Positions 1 to 7,711 of a DNA stretch of 15,258 nt are shown here, piece after piece (position 1 is the stretch's first letter; each line of letters begins with the position of its first letter). Under the pieces are notes generated by a model. The model worked only from the letters and a program-made list of their open reading frames with translations. It had not been told where the DNA came from and made no database searches. Source of the stretch: DATGFK01 sp040007395 (GTDB lineage Bacteria > Chloroflexota > Anaerolineae > Aggregatilineales > UBA2796); the NCBI GenBank assembly GCA_040007395.1, contig JBDTVG010000208.1:1-15258 (forward strand), given 5' to 3'. The position numbers and the translations under genes are program-made.

Positions 1-258
1 CTTGGGCTGGTTAATTCCATCATTTGTCACTCACTCATCACTTTGGTGACTGAGTTTGCCCCGCCCCTGCTGGCCTCACAACTCCGGTTGTAGAATTAGG
101 TAGGATAAACATGCTAAGTGTAAGGATATACCAGATCATCAATAACTATAAATCCCTCGACTCTTAATCTTTTACGACCATAGGGGAATAGGTAGTTGGT
201 CATATTCAACGCCAGAGTAACGATACGAAAGTTTCTACACAGCGACCGTAGGCTGAGT
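1..258. other. Intergenic region upstream of alaS, no gene seen
   Basis: No convincing reading frame with a ribosome binding site was found on either strand. Two small hairpins are visible: an imperfect one at about 34-54 (ctca/tcac pairing with gtga/tgag around a tttg loop, one bulged c) and a perfect 5-bp stem at 78-91 (acaac-tccg-gttgt). Neither has a T-run behind it, so I do not call either one a terminator, although they could close a gene lying left of the window. Confidence 0.5.
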
Positions 259-288
259 CTGTCAGGATAGACCGCGTACCGCTATAAT
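259..288 (+). promoter_or_regulatory. Sigma-70-type promoter of alaS
   Basis: A perfect TATAAT lies at 283-288, with ctgtca (4 of 6 to TTGACA) at 259-264 and an 18-bp spacer. Transcription would start near 295, giving a leader of about 30 nt, with a GAGGA-type Shine-Dalgarno at 312-316 before the ATG at 328. The leader is too short for a T-box or other attenuator. The same gcTATAAT context recurs before the next gene at 3241. Confidence 0.65.
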
Positions 289-327
289 AGACACATACTC
301 TACTCACTGCTGAGGACAAATTACTTT

Positions 328-3018
328 ATGAAACGCATGACCAGCGCCGAAATTCGACAGGCGTTTCTGGATTATTTTGAGGAAATGGGTCACAAAGTGG
401 TGCCTTCGTCCTCGCTTGTACCCGCCAACGATCCGACTCTGCTGTTTACCAACGCGGGCATGGTGCAGTTCAAGGATGTGTTTCTGGGTCTCGATAAACG
501 CCCCTACAACCGCACTACTACCGCGCAAAAGGTAATGCGGGTTTCCGGCAAACACAACGATCTCAAAGAGGTAGGATTCTCGCCACGCCACCACACCTTT
601 TTTGAGATGCTTGGCAACTTCAGCTTCGGTGATTACTTCAAAGCTGAGGCGTGTCGTTTTGCCTATGATATGCTGACCAAAGTCTATGAACTGCCCGCCG
701 ATCGGTTGTATTTCACCGTTCACACCGATGATGACGATGCTTACCGGATCTGGACGGAACAAATCGGCGTGCCTGCCGAGCGTGTCTATCGCTTGGGCGA
801 TAAAACGAATTTCTGGCAAATGGCAGAAACTGGACCATGCGGACCCACTTCTGAGATCCATTGGGATTGGGAACCGTCGCTTGGTCGGGATGGAGTCGCT
901 GCCGAACTCGAAGACAGTACCGGGCGGGTGCTGGAACTGTGGAATCTGGTGTTTATGCAGTACAACCAGAATCCCGATGGAAGCCGCGTACCGCTGCCTG
1001 CGCCGGGTGTCGATACAGGCTTAGGCTTGGAACGCATCGTCGGCGTGCTGCAAAATGTACGCATCAACTATCAGACGGATCTGTTCACGCCAATTATTGC
1101 CCGCATTCAGCATTTGAATGGAGTCAGCGATGCCGAACGCAGCGCCGATCCCGTGCCGTATAACGTGATCGCGGATCATGTGCGGGCGGCTTCGTTTCTG
1201 ATCGCTGATGGCGTGACTCCCGGCTCTAAAGATCGCGATTATATATGCCGCATGGTCATTCGCCGTGCCGCACGTTTCGGTAAGCGTATCGGCTTTTCGC
1301 AGCCTTTTCTGGCAGAGGTTGCCGAAGCCGTGATCGAGACAATGGGCGGACACTACAAGGAATTGGTCGAGCGCCGCGAGACGATTCGCAAGGCGATTAC
1401 ACAAGAGGAAGTCCGCTTCGGGCGCACGCTGGAACGCGGCCTCGAACAGCTTGACGAACTGTTGACAGAACTTCCAGCGGGTGGTGAACTTTCCGGCGAG
1501 GCGGCATTCTTTCTCAAGGGATCACTTGGCCTGCCCTTCGAGGTGACACGCGATGTGGCGCTGGAAAAAGGCTATACTGTTGATGAGGAAGGCTTTGATG
1601 CTGCCGAAAAACAGCATAGCCTAGATAGCGGCGGCGGGCATGCAAAGGGTAAGATCGATCCGAATAAACTCTACAGTTTGCTACTTGAGAATCTGAAAAT
1701 CGAGGGCAAACTACCTGTTTCCGGCGTAGCCTACGATCCTTACTCCGGTATGGAATCTGATGTACGAGTCGTTGCCATGCTACGCGATGGCGAGTCAGTT
1801 TCAATCGCCAACGTCGGGGATCGTGTCGAGGTGGTGCTGGATCGCACGCCGTTCTATGTGGAGGCAGGCGGTCAGGTCAGCGATACGGGGACTATCCGCG
1901 CCGAGGGCTGGACGATTGACATAGAAGATGTGCGCCGTCCGGTGGGCGGATTAGTAGTGCATATCGGTGAAGTGGTCGAAGGCCAACCGACGCTTGATGA
2001 ATCGGGCGTGAACGCACTGGCGGCTGTCGATATGGAACGACGCTTGGATATTATGCGGAACCATACTGCGACTCATCTGCTGCACGCCCAGTTACGCGCC
2101 GTGCTTGGTAAACACGTCCAGCAGCGTGGATCGCTGGTTGCACCGGATCGCCTGCGCTTCGACTTCAGCCATGATGCACCTGTGTCCAACGAAGAACTCG
2201 CAGTCATTGTCGCCAATATCAACGACGCGATCATGCAGAATATGCCTGTGATCACTGTAGAGAAGGATTTGCAGTCGGCGCGGGAAGAAGGCGCGATGGC
2301 CTTGTTCGGTGAAAAATATGGCGAACGGGTTCGCACCGTTACCGTAGACGATCACGGCGCACGCTACAGCTATGAACTGTGTGGCGGAACGCATGTCCCT
2401 TCGACGGCGGTGATTGGGCCGTTTGTGGTCGCTTCAGAAGGCAGTGTTTCGCAAGGGGTACGGCGCATCGAAGCCTTGACCGGACACGGCGCACAACAGT
2501 ATATCAGCCGCCAGATGAATACCCTACGACAAACGGCGGCGCAGCTTGGCGCGACCCCTGAACAAGTCGGCGAACGCATTGAAGCCATGCGCGGCGAAAT
2601 CACGAAAGAACGACAGGAAAACACGAAGTTACGCCGATCATTAGCCCGCCTCGAATTCGAGCAATTGTTGGATCGTGTCGAGCAGATCAACGGCGTGCCT
2701 GTGTTGATCGCGCAAGTGCAGCCCACGACTAACGATACCTTGCGCGAGATGACCGACTGGTTCCGCGACAAGGTAAAGCAGGGAATTGTGGTGCTAGGCA
2801 TGGTCAACGATGGTAAGCCGCAACTCATCGCTGCTGTAAGCGATGATCTCAAGAAGCGCGTTCATGCAGGCAACCTAATCAAAGCTATTGCCGGAATTGT
2901 CGGCGGTGGTGGCGGTGGGCGCGATAACATGGCGCAGGCGGGCGGCAAAGATCCGAGCAAGCTCAGTGAAGCGCTAGACAAAGCGCATCAATGGGTCGCT
3001 GAGGCGTTGGCAAAATAA
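328..3018 (+). CDS. alaS: Alanine--tRNA ligase (AlaRS)
   Basis: Charges tRNA-Ala with alanine in the cytoplasm and hydrolyses mischarged Ser/Gly-tRNA-Ala. All AlaRS parts are present in 896 residues, slightly longer than the roughly 875 usual in bacteria. The class II catalytic domain starts at TSAEIRQAFLDYF (residues 4-16). An editing-domain signature FYVEAGGQVSDTG lies near 509. The zinc/editing residues are intact: HTATH (H579, H583) and CGGTH (C685, H689). A glycine-rich C-Ala segment with GGGGGGRDNMAQAGG lies near 865-880. The first ATG (328) is chosen because GAGGA sits about 11 nt upstream; a second ATG at 337 would also keep the domain. It stands alone: the next gene, 268 bp downstream, has its own promoter. 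Housekeeping gene with nothing broken. Confidence 0.98.
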   Translation: MKRMTSAEIRQAFLDYFEEMGHKVVPSSSLVPANDPTLLFTNAGMVQFKDVFLGLDKRPYNRTTTAQKVMRVSGKHNDLKEVGFSPRHHTFFEMLGNFSFGDYFKAEACRFAYDMLTKVYELPADRLYFTVHTDDDDAYRIWTEQIGVPAERVYRLGDKTNFWQMAETGPCGPTSEIHWDWEPSLGRDGVAAELEDSTGRVLELWNLVFMQYNQNPDGSRVPLPAPGVDTGLGLERIVGVLQNVRINYQTDLFTPIIARIQHLNGVSDAERSADPVPYNVIADHVRAASFLIADGVTPGSKDRDYICRMVIRRAARFGKRIGFSQPFLAEVAEAVIETMGGHYKELVERRETIRKAITQEEVRFGRTLERGLEQLDELLTELPAGGELSGEAAFFLKGSLGLPFEVTRDVALEKGYTVDEEGFDAAEKQHSLDSGGGHAKGKIDPNKLYSLLLENLKIEGKLPVSGVAYDPYSGMESDVRVVAMLRDGESVSIANVGDRVEVVLDRTPFYVEAGGQVSDTGTIRAEGWTIDIEDVRRPVGGLVVHIGEVVEGQPTLDESGVNALAAVDMERRLDIMRNHTATHLLHAQLRAVLGKHVQQRGSLVAPDRLRFDFSHDAPVSNEELAVIVANINDAIMQNMPVITVEKDLQSAREEGAMALFGEKYGERVRTVTVDDHGARYSYELCGGTHVPSTAVIGPFVVASEGSVSQGVRRIEALTGHGAQQYISRQMNTLRQTAAQLGATPEQVGERIEAMRGEITKERQENTKLRRSLARLEFEQLLDRVEQINGVPVLIAQVQPTTNDTLREMTDWFRDKVKQGIVVLGMVNDGKPQLIAAVSDDLKKRVHAGNLIKAIAGIVGGGGGGRDNMAQAGGKDPSKLSEALDKAHQWVAEALAK

Positions 3019-3029
3019 CAGAATAGTGC

Positions 3030-3151
3030 ATTCGGGGCGGCCTATGTGCCGTCCCTACGATAGATTTTCCGAGATGCTCTTGTGTAACCGTCCCGCAGAT
3101 TTTGCCTTTAATTCTGCATACACTGCCGCAAGTAGGGCAAACGCCCCGAAT
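3030..3151. repeat. Inverted REP/MITE-like intergenic repeat
   Basis: The 10-mer ATTCGGGGCG at 3030-3039 reappears as its exact reverse complement CGCCCCGAAT at 3142-3151. Inside it, ccctac (3053-3058) faces gtaggg (3132-3137). The left half folds by itself: GGGGCGGC (3034-3041) against GCCGTCCC (3048-3055), with one G-T pair and a 6-nt loop. The right half has a short gggc-aaac-gccc hairpin at 3135-3146. Twelve bases after the left hairpin come four T (3064-3067), so it may also end alaS transcripts. Short palindromes of the GTAGGG...CGCCCC type are commonly dispersed in environmental bacterial genomes; membership in such a family here is inferred. Confidence 0.5.
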
Positions 3152-3217
3152 TACATGACTACTCTACTTCCGTTAAAATGAACGACCATATACTGTGTCC
3201 TCATTCACCGACTCAAT

Positions 3218-3246
3218 TTTACGCCTCTAGCTAGATACGCTATAAT
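3218..3246 (+). promoter_or_regulatory. Promoter of the reductase/glycosyltransferase pair
   Basis: A perfect TATAAT at 3241-3246 is preceded by tttacg (4 of 6 to TTGACA) at 3218-3223 with an ideal 17-bp spacer. Predicted start is near 3253, followed by AGGA at 3271-3274 and the ATG at 3287. Confidence 0.65.
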
Positions 3247-3286
3247 GCGCCACTCTTAACGGCACTTCGCAGGATTTTTCGACTTT

Positions 3287-4144
3287 ATGAAAATTCTTAT
3301 CACGGGCGCAGACGGTGGAGTCGGCAGTCGGCTCAAAGACGCGCTAACGATGCGTGGACACGATACCTATGGCATCGACATTGGCACGCTAGACATCACG
3401 ATCTACGAGGCCACATTGGCCTATATGGACTCGCTGCGCCCCGATCTGGTCATTCACTGTGCCGCGTTGACTAATGTTGATCTGTGCGCTCAACAGCCCG
3501 ATCTGGCAATGCGCGTTAACGGCATTGGCACGCAAAATGTAGCGTTGGCTTGCCAGCGGGTTGGCGCGGAGCTGTGCTACTTGAGCACCAATGAGGTATT
3601 TGACGGACAGCGCGGCACGCCCTATCAGGAATATGATGTACCGCACCCGATCAACGCTTACGGCTATAGCAAATGGGTCGGTGAACAGATGATCCGCGAT
3701 CTGCTGCCGCGTCATATGATCGTTCGCACCTCATGGATTTTCGCGCATAACGGCAAAAACTTCCTGCAAAAGATCGCGCAAGCTGCCGCCGATGGCAAAT
3801 CGCTGTCGGTAGTCACCAATGAGATCGGCTGCCCGACATACGCCGAGGATCTTGTGGAAGCGCTGTCGCTGTTGGTGGAAAGCGGACGCTTCGGTATCTA
3901 CCACCTTGTCAACGAGGGTTACACCTCGCGCTATAATTTTGCACGGTATATCCTCGATTGCTACGGTTACGCTGATGTCCCGATTGCACGGGTAATTGGC
4001 GCACAGTATCCGCGTCCCTCGAAACCGCCCGTCTATTCGGCGCTGTCCAATATCATCGCCGCGCATAACGGTATCCGGTTGCGGCCTTGGCGCGAAGCAG
4101 TCGATGCTTTTATCGAGCGCGAACGCAGCGCAGTTGCCAAATAA
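3287..4144 (+). CDS. rfbD: dTDP-4-dehydrorhamnose reductase-like sugar-nucleotide reductase
   Basis: An NAD(P)-dependent extended SDR protein of the RmlD type, expected to reduce dTDP-4-keto-L-rhamnose to dTDP-L-rhamnose for cell-surface glycans. At 285 aa it has the usual family length. Visible landmarks are the N-terminal Rossmann loop GADGGVG (7-13), the HCAALTNVDLCA segment (58-69), the catalytic S100/T101 in LSTNEVFDG (the family usually has STDYVFDG) and YGYSK (Y125, K129). A GCPTYAEDL motif (181-189) precedes the substrate-binding C-terminal half. The Gly loop has GGVG where GQLG is usual. The start is supported by AGGA 12 nt upstream. A glycosyltransferase follows after 22 bp, which fits synthesis and transfer of a deoxysugar. 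No rfbA, B or C homologue lies in the window, so the exact sugar is inferred; a general NDP-sugar epimerase/reductase is the alternative. Confidence 0.85.
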   Translation: MKILITGADGGVGSRLKDALTMRGHDTYGIDIGTLDITIYEATLAYMDSLRPDLVIHCAALTNVDLCAQQPDLAMRVNGIGTQNVALACQRVGAELCYLSTNEVFDGQRGTPYQEYDVPHPINAYGYSKWVGEQMIRDLLPRHMIVRTSWIFAHNGKNFLQKIAQAAADGKSLSVVTNEIGCPTYAEDLVEALSLLVESGRFGIYHLVNEGYTSRYNFARYILDCYGYADVPIARVIGAQYPRPSKPPVYSALSNIIAAHNGIRLRPWREAVDAFIERERSAVAK

Positions 4145-4166
4145 AATCAAGTAAAGCCACGCCACA

Positions 4167-5132
4167 TTGAACCTGATTCCCACTGAAAAACCACTGTTCT
4201 CCGTGATCATCCCTAACTGGAATGGCGCGAAACATCTGCCGACGTGCCTCAATGCACTGCGGACTCAGACTTACCCCTGCCTCGAAATCATTGTTGCCGA
4301 TAACGCCTCAAGCGATGAGTCGCGGGATATTCTGGCGCATGACTACCCGGAAGTTCAGATGATCGCTTTGCCGAAGAATCAAGGCTTTACTGGGGCGTGC
4401 AATGCTGGAATGCAAGCCGCGAAGGGAGTCTATGTCGCGCTGCTGAACAACGACACCGAGGCCGATCCCGGTTGGGCGGCGGCAGTCGTGGCCTGCTTTG
4501 AGCATCATCCCGAAGCGGGACTGGTCGCCTCCAAGATGCTGCTGTTTGACCGCCGCGATCATCTGCATACGGCAGGCGACTTCTACCGGATCGATGGGCA
4601 ACCGGGCAATCGTGGCGCATGGCAGCGCGACGAAGGCCAATTCGACAGTGAAGCCTACGTGTTTAGCGCGTGCGGGGGATCGTCGGTGTACCGCCGGACG
4701 ATGCTCAACGAGGTCGGTCTGCTAGATGATTCATTTTTCTTCTCGCTGGAAGATATGGATCTAGCGTGGCGGGCGCAAATGGCGGGCTGGCGCTGTGTCT
4801 ATACGCCTGATGCGCTGATCTATCACCATTTGTCAGCGACGGGCGGCGGCGTAACGGCTAGCTTCTACGACGGACGTAACGCGATCTATTTGCTCATCAA
4901 GGATTATCCGACGGCGTTATGGCGCAAACATTGGTGGCTAATCTTGCGTCAACAGATGCGGATCGCCAGAGATGCGCTGCGGGCATGGCGCGGCGCGGAA
5001 GCCCGCGCCCATCTACGTGGCATGATCGCGGGATTGGTGCGTGTTCCGCTGCTGCTGACCAAGCGCCGCGCCGTACAAAAATCGCGCCGTGTGACGATTG
5101 AATACCTTGAGTCGATCCTATCGTATGCTTGA
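4167..5132 (+). CDS. Family 2 glycosyltransferase, rhamnosyltransferase-like
   Basis: An inverting GT-A transferase of 321 aa that would move a sugar, plausibly rhamnose, from a nucleotide carrier to a glycan or lipid-linked acceptor at the membrane's inner face. It shows SVIIPNWNG (12-20), the nucleotide-binding VADNASSDES (43-52), a DxD-type LLNNDTEADP (92-101) and the late acidic motif LEDMDLAWRAQMAGW (194-208) followed by YHHLSATGGG. This arrangement is typical of WbbL/RfbF-like enzymes. The C-terminal 80 residues are basic and Trp-rich, with a weak hydrophobic patch (LVRVPLLL), suggesting membrane association. The start is TTG at 4167: the frame opens only at 4155 and there is no ATG before the first conserved strand. 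The Shine-Dalgarno is poor, so translation may be coupled to the reductase 22 bp upstream. Confidence 0.88.
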   Translation: MNLIPTEKPLFSVIIPNWNGAKHLPTCLNALRTQTYPCLEIIVADNASSDESRDILAHDYPEVQMIALPKNQGFTGACNAGMQAAKGVYVALLNNDTEADPGWAAAVVACFEHHPEAGLVASKMLLFDRRDHLHTAGDFYRIDGQPGNRGAWQRDEGQFDSEAYVFSACGGSSVYRRTMLNEVGLLDDSFFFSLEDMDLAWRAQMAGWRCVYTPDALIYHHLSATGGGVTASFYDGRNAIYLLIKDYPTALWRKHWWLILRQQMRIARDALRAWRGAEARAHLRGMIAGLVRVPLLLTKRRAVQKSRRVTIEYLESILSYA

Positions 5133-5141
5133 TCGACTTTT
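5110..5141 (+). terminator. Terminator overlapping the glycosyltransferase stop codon
   Basis: AGTCGATC (5110-5117) pairs perfectly with GATCGACT (5131-5138) over a 13-nt loop and runs into TTTT (5138-5141). The right arm begins inside the TGA stop (5130-5132). It sits in the 16-bp gap to the convergent hydrolase gene. No T-run appears on the other strand, so it should work only for rightward transcripts. The stem is short, hence moderate confidence. Confidence 0.5.
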
Positions 5142-5148
5142 ACACTTG

Positions 5149-5697
5149 CTAGGAAAGTAACTGAGCGTTCGTCAGAACGGCTACCCCTTTGCGTTGCAGT
5201 CCGTTTAATGCAGCATTACGCCTCTGATCGCTGGCATCGGCTACTGCATCGCTCACCACGCTGACTTGATAGCCATGCTTTAGCCCGGCGAGAGCGGTTC
5301 CGCGCACGCAAGCCGAAGCATAGACTCCAGTCAGCACGAGTTGTTTCACATTATGTTCGCGCAGAAAAAGATCGAGTTTGGGATTGGTGAAAGCGTTGGA
5401 TTGATCTTTAGAGAAATAATGATTGTTGATGCGCGACACCCGCGAATCCAATTGTGAACCGTCGCTACCTTTGATCGCAGAATGGTTGCGAAACAGATTC
5501 GCCAAGTCGCGGGGACTGTATTCATTGCCGATATAAATGACCTGCGTTCCGTGTGAGGGTGCCGCCGCGATCAGCCGATTGGTCGCAGCCAACATCGGCT
5601 CAATGTGGTGTGTTGCGACAGGATAACGCCCTTGGGGATCAATAAAATCTACCTGCAAATCTACCACCAGCAGCGCAGTTTGGTTCGTTATTAACAT
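5149..5697 (-). CDS. Cysteine hydrolase of the isochorismatase/nicotinamidase fold
   Basis: A cytosolic amidohydrolase-like protein of 182 aa. The family cleaves nicotinamide, isochorismate, N-carbamoylsarcosine and related substrates through an Asp-Lys-Cys triad, and all three are visible: D13 in ALLVVDLQVDF, K97 in NNHYFSKDQSNAF and C130 in LTGVYASACVRGTA. The loop before the Cys lacks features that would let me assign nicotinamidase with certainty; the metal-site DxHxxxH motif of PncA-type enzymes is not evident. I place the start at the ATG at 5697 because AAAGG lies 9 nt upstream and the domain begins at once; a longer frame to 5775 adds 26 residues with no family similarity. It lies 81 bp downstream of the dnaA-like gene on the same strand and may be co-transcribed with it. 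Substrate unknown. Confidence 0.85.
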   Translation of the reverse strand: MLITNQTALLVVDLQVDFIDPQGRYPVATHHIEPMLAATNRLIAAAPSHGTQVIYIGNEYSPRDLANLFRNHSAIKGSDGSQLDSRVSRINNHYFSKDQSNAFTNPKLDLFLREHNVKQLVLTGVYASACVRGTALAGLKHGYQVSVVSDAVADASDQRRNAALNGLQRKGVAVLTNAQLLS

Positions 5698-5778
5698 ATG
5701 GCTTGGCCTTTGTGACTTTTGGGCTACTGTGTCAAATACGCTTGTGCGCTCCAAAAGTTTCAATGTGCGCCACATTCC

Positions 5779-7200
5779 CTAGCGCGACACTATCCGCCGT
5801 TCACGCTGTACAGGCGATCTCTTGATGGGGTCGGGTGCTGTATCTTGGTGTGGTGTGTCGTAAGTCGCGTTGCTCAGCCGCGCCCGGATCGCTGCCACAT
5901 CTTGCGCCAGCGCGTCGTCAGTGATTAGGCGTTCCGCAATCTTCGCACAGCCGTGCATGACAGTGCTGTGATCACGTCCACCAAGCGCCGCGCCAATCTG
6001 AATGAGCGAGGCATCCGTCGATTCGCGGGCTAAAAACATCGCCAGTTGGCGGGCTAATGCGACGATTTTGGTGCGTTGGCGGCTGGCGAGATCCGCTGGG
6101 CGTAGATGGTAGTGTCGGGCGGTAGCTTCCAGCACCTCATCTAAACTGTACGAGGATCGGGTCACTTGCGGCGCAACCGCTTCACCACGCAGATGCAGCA
6201 CCGTTTGGGCGACTGCACCCGTCACAGGCTGGCGCGTCAACTGCGAATAGGTATGCAGTTGGTCAATCGCGCCTTCGAGTTCACGCACACTCAGGTTAGA
6301 TCGACTGGCGATCAGGTCGCGGACTTCGACAGGCATCACCATCTGGCGGCGGTGGCTAAATGTGTCGAGAATATCCCGCCGCAACTGGACATCGGGCGCT
6401 TCAATGGTTGCCATCGGCCCCGCCTGCAACCGACTCTGAACGTCACGACTGATCTTGAGCATATTGGCGGGCAGCTTGCTTGAGGCAAAAATGATGGTGC
6501 GTTGGCGATTCCGCAGGGCATCCCAGATCGCCACGATCTCGTTTTGAGTGCTGGTTTTGCCATCGATAAACTGAATGTCATCGATGATCACTGCATCAGC
6601 CGTGCGGAACTTTTCGCGGAATGCTGCATTATCCTGATTGCGGATCGCGCTAACGAGTTGGGTTGTGAATTCCTCGGCGGTGACATAGATCGCATTGTCG
6701 CCGCGTTCGATCAGGCTGCGAGTGATGGCTTGCAACAAGTGAGTCTTGCCCATACCCATCTCGGCGTAGAACAAGACGGGGCTGTATTTCCCCGGTGAAC
6801 TGTCAATAATGGCCTTCGCTAGCAGCGCCGCGTAATTGTTGGATTGTCCGACGATAAAGTTATCGAAGGTCAAGGCGGGATTGAGGTGCGCTAGGGCATC
6901 AGAGGAAATAGGCAAGGGTTCTAGCAACGGAACCGCTGCGTCTTCTTCCTCTATCGGGTCCCAGACGATGACCTGAATCTCGCATTGGCGGCGGAAAATA
7001 TCGCTGAGGGTGCGCGTCATCGAGTGCAGCAGGTGGCGCTCGATCCAATCTCTCGCGTAGGCATGGGGAACGGTTACGACGAACCGTCCGTCTTCGTAGC
7101 CCAGCAACTCGGCATGGCGAAGCCACGTATCATACGTTGAGCGGTTGAGTTGAATTTGAAGTTGACCAAGCGTGGCAAGCCAGGCATCCTTCGCATTCAT
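5779..7200 (-). CDS. dnaA: DnaA-family replication initiator paralogue (divergent AAA+)
   Basis: A 473-aa protein with complete DnaA architecture. Domain I is at about 1-80 (AWLATLGQLQIQLNRSTYDTWL), followed by a very short domain II. The AAA+ domain starts at NPALTFDNFIVGQSNNYA (107-124) and domain IV ends in IGAALGGRDHSTVMHGCAKI (402-421), the DnaA-box reading helix. DnaA binds 9-mer boxes and opens the origin in an ATP-dependent way. The AAA+ core is unusual. Walker A reads AEMGMGKT, with Ala146 for the first Gly. Walker B IIDDIQF is normal. The sensor region has FASSKLP where SDRPP is expected, and box VII has SRLQAG where SRFxWG is expected, although the finger Arg (R257) remains. The start is ATG 7200, because AAGGGA lies 9-10 nt upstream; a GTG at 7236 is less likely. 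No dnaN, recF, rpmH or gyrB is adjacent. It could be the only DnaA or a specialised second copy; I favour a second copy. Confidence 0.9.
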   Translation of the reverse strand: MNAKDAWLATLGQLQIQLNRSTYDTWLRHAELLGYEDGRFVVTVPHAYARDWIERHLLHSMTRTLSDIFRRQCEIQVIVWDPIEEEDAAVPLLEPLPISSDALAHLNPALTFDNFIVGQSNNYAALLAKAIIDSSPGKYSPVLFYAEMGMGKTHLLQAITRSLIERGDNAIYVTAEEFTTQLVSAIRNQDNAAFREKFRTADAVIIDDIQFIDGKTSTQNEIVAIWDALRNRQRTIIFASSKLPANMLKISRDVQSRLQAGPMATIEAPDVQLRRDILDTFSHRRQMVMPVEVRDLIASRSNLSVRELEGAIDQLHTYSQLTRQPVTGAVAQTVLHLRGEAVAPQVTRSSYSLDEVLEATARHYHLRPADLASRQRTKIVALARQLAMFLARESTDASLIQIGAALGGRDHSTVMHGCAKIAERLITDDALAQDVAAIRARLSNATYDTPHQDTAPDPIKRSPVQRERRIVSR

Positions 7201-7413
7201 CGGACACGATCCCTTCGATAAACGGGTCAACAACACAAGACGCGACGAAGTAACCCTAGAATAGGTAGGCTAGATGGCGGTATTTGTATTGCTGAGACTC
7301 TAAACTTTGCCGGAAGCGAAGGTAAGACAAGTGGTTTATGACACCGCGCAGCCGGGAGTAGAAAGGCTACTGATGTTAATGACATTAATTCGGTTGCTTC
7401 CGTTGTAGAAAGT
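7201..7413 (-). other. Long 5' leader of the dnaA-like gene
   Basis: About 200 nt separate the predicted transcription start (near 7407) from the ATG at 7200. No DnaA-box cluster (TTATNCACA or its complement) is evident and no AT-rich unwinding element stands out. No riboswitch-like pairing was found by eye. AAGGGA at 7210-7215 (read on the minus strand) is the ribosome binding site. Confidence 0.4.
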
Positions 7414-7442
7414 ATTCTAGCCCGGATAGCGACCTCGGTCAA
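7414..7442 (-). promoter_or_regulatory. Promoter of the dnaA-like gene
   Basis: On the minus strand TTGACC (7437-7442, 5 of 6) and TAGAAT (7414-7419, 5 of 6) are separated by exactly 17 bp. This is the strongest -35/-10 pair in the window by consensus. It drives the dnaA-like gene and probably the hydrolase behind it. Confidence 0.65.
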
Positions 7443-7463
7443 TAAACCTTGTGTATCCGGCAA

Positions 7464-7488
7464 AAGTCTTAATGAAAGCATAAGACTT
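7464..7488. promoter_or_regulatory. Palindrome behind the dnaA promoter, operator candidate
   Basis: AAGTCTTA (7464-7471) and TAAGACTT (7481-7488) form a perfect 8-bp inverted repeat with a 9-bp spacer. It ends 21 bp from the -35 box of the dnaA promoter. A third related half-site, aatctt, follows at 7489-7494. The position fits a regulator site. It has no T-run that would make it a terminator, and no gene ends next to it. Confidence 0.35.
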
Positions 7489-7494
7489 AATCTT

Positions 7495-7639
7495 GCCATA
7501 ACCCCACATATGGGTTTAGAACAAGCGTTTAGCCAGATGTAGGGGGGTCAATCATTAAGTTTAATATGAGATGGTGTCCTGATCTCAATGTTTGTATCCA
7601 TTATGGACATCTGAAAGATACATGTTTTGTTTGTCCGTT
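7495..7639. other. AT-rich intergenic spacer, no gene seen
   Basis: Between the palindrome and the terminator of the SnoaL-like gene I see only short symmetries: aaccc-cacatat-gggtt at about 7500-7517 and tgtatc/gataca around 7594-7623 enclosing tcca-tta-tgga. None has a consensus I recognise, and no frame carries a ribosome binding site. Confidence 0.35.
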
Positions 7640-7681
7640 TAAATAAAAATACGGGATGACTGGTCAAACCAGCCATCCCGT
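7640..7681 (-). terminator. Intrinsic terminator of the SnoaL-like gene
   Basis: ACGGGATG (7651-7658) pairs with CATCCCGT (7674-7681). After one A/C mismatch, CTGGT (7660-7664) pairs with ACCAG (7668-7672) around a CAA loop. Read on the minus strand, the stem is followed by ATTTTTATTT (7641-7650). It begins 31 bp beyond the stop at 7712, a textbook rho-independent terminator. Confidence 0.9.
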
Positions 7682-7711
7682 CGTGAAGATTACGTAGAGA
7701 GTTTTGAAAAG

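Noticed and set aside
241..327. T-box-like accgcg before alaS
   Set aside because: Only ACCGCG of the T-box core matches. It lies upstream of the TATAAT at 283, so it would not be in the transcript, and there is no specifier stem or terminator.
304..861. 185-aa minus-strand frame under alaS
   Set aside because: A shadow of alaS: no ribosome site, no family similarity, and the plus-strand AlaRS fits throughout.
5697..5775. Longer start for the hydrolase
   Set aside because: The extra 26 residues have no family counterpart, while AAAGG is well placed for the ATG at 5697.
7201..7711. Replication origin next to the dnaA-like gene
   Set aside because: Only poor 9-mer matches (for example ttatggaca near 7601) were found, with no cluster, no dnaN and no clear unwinding element.
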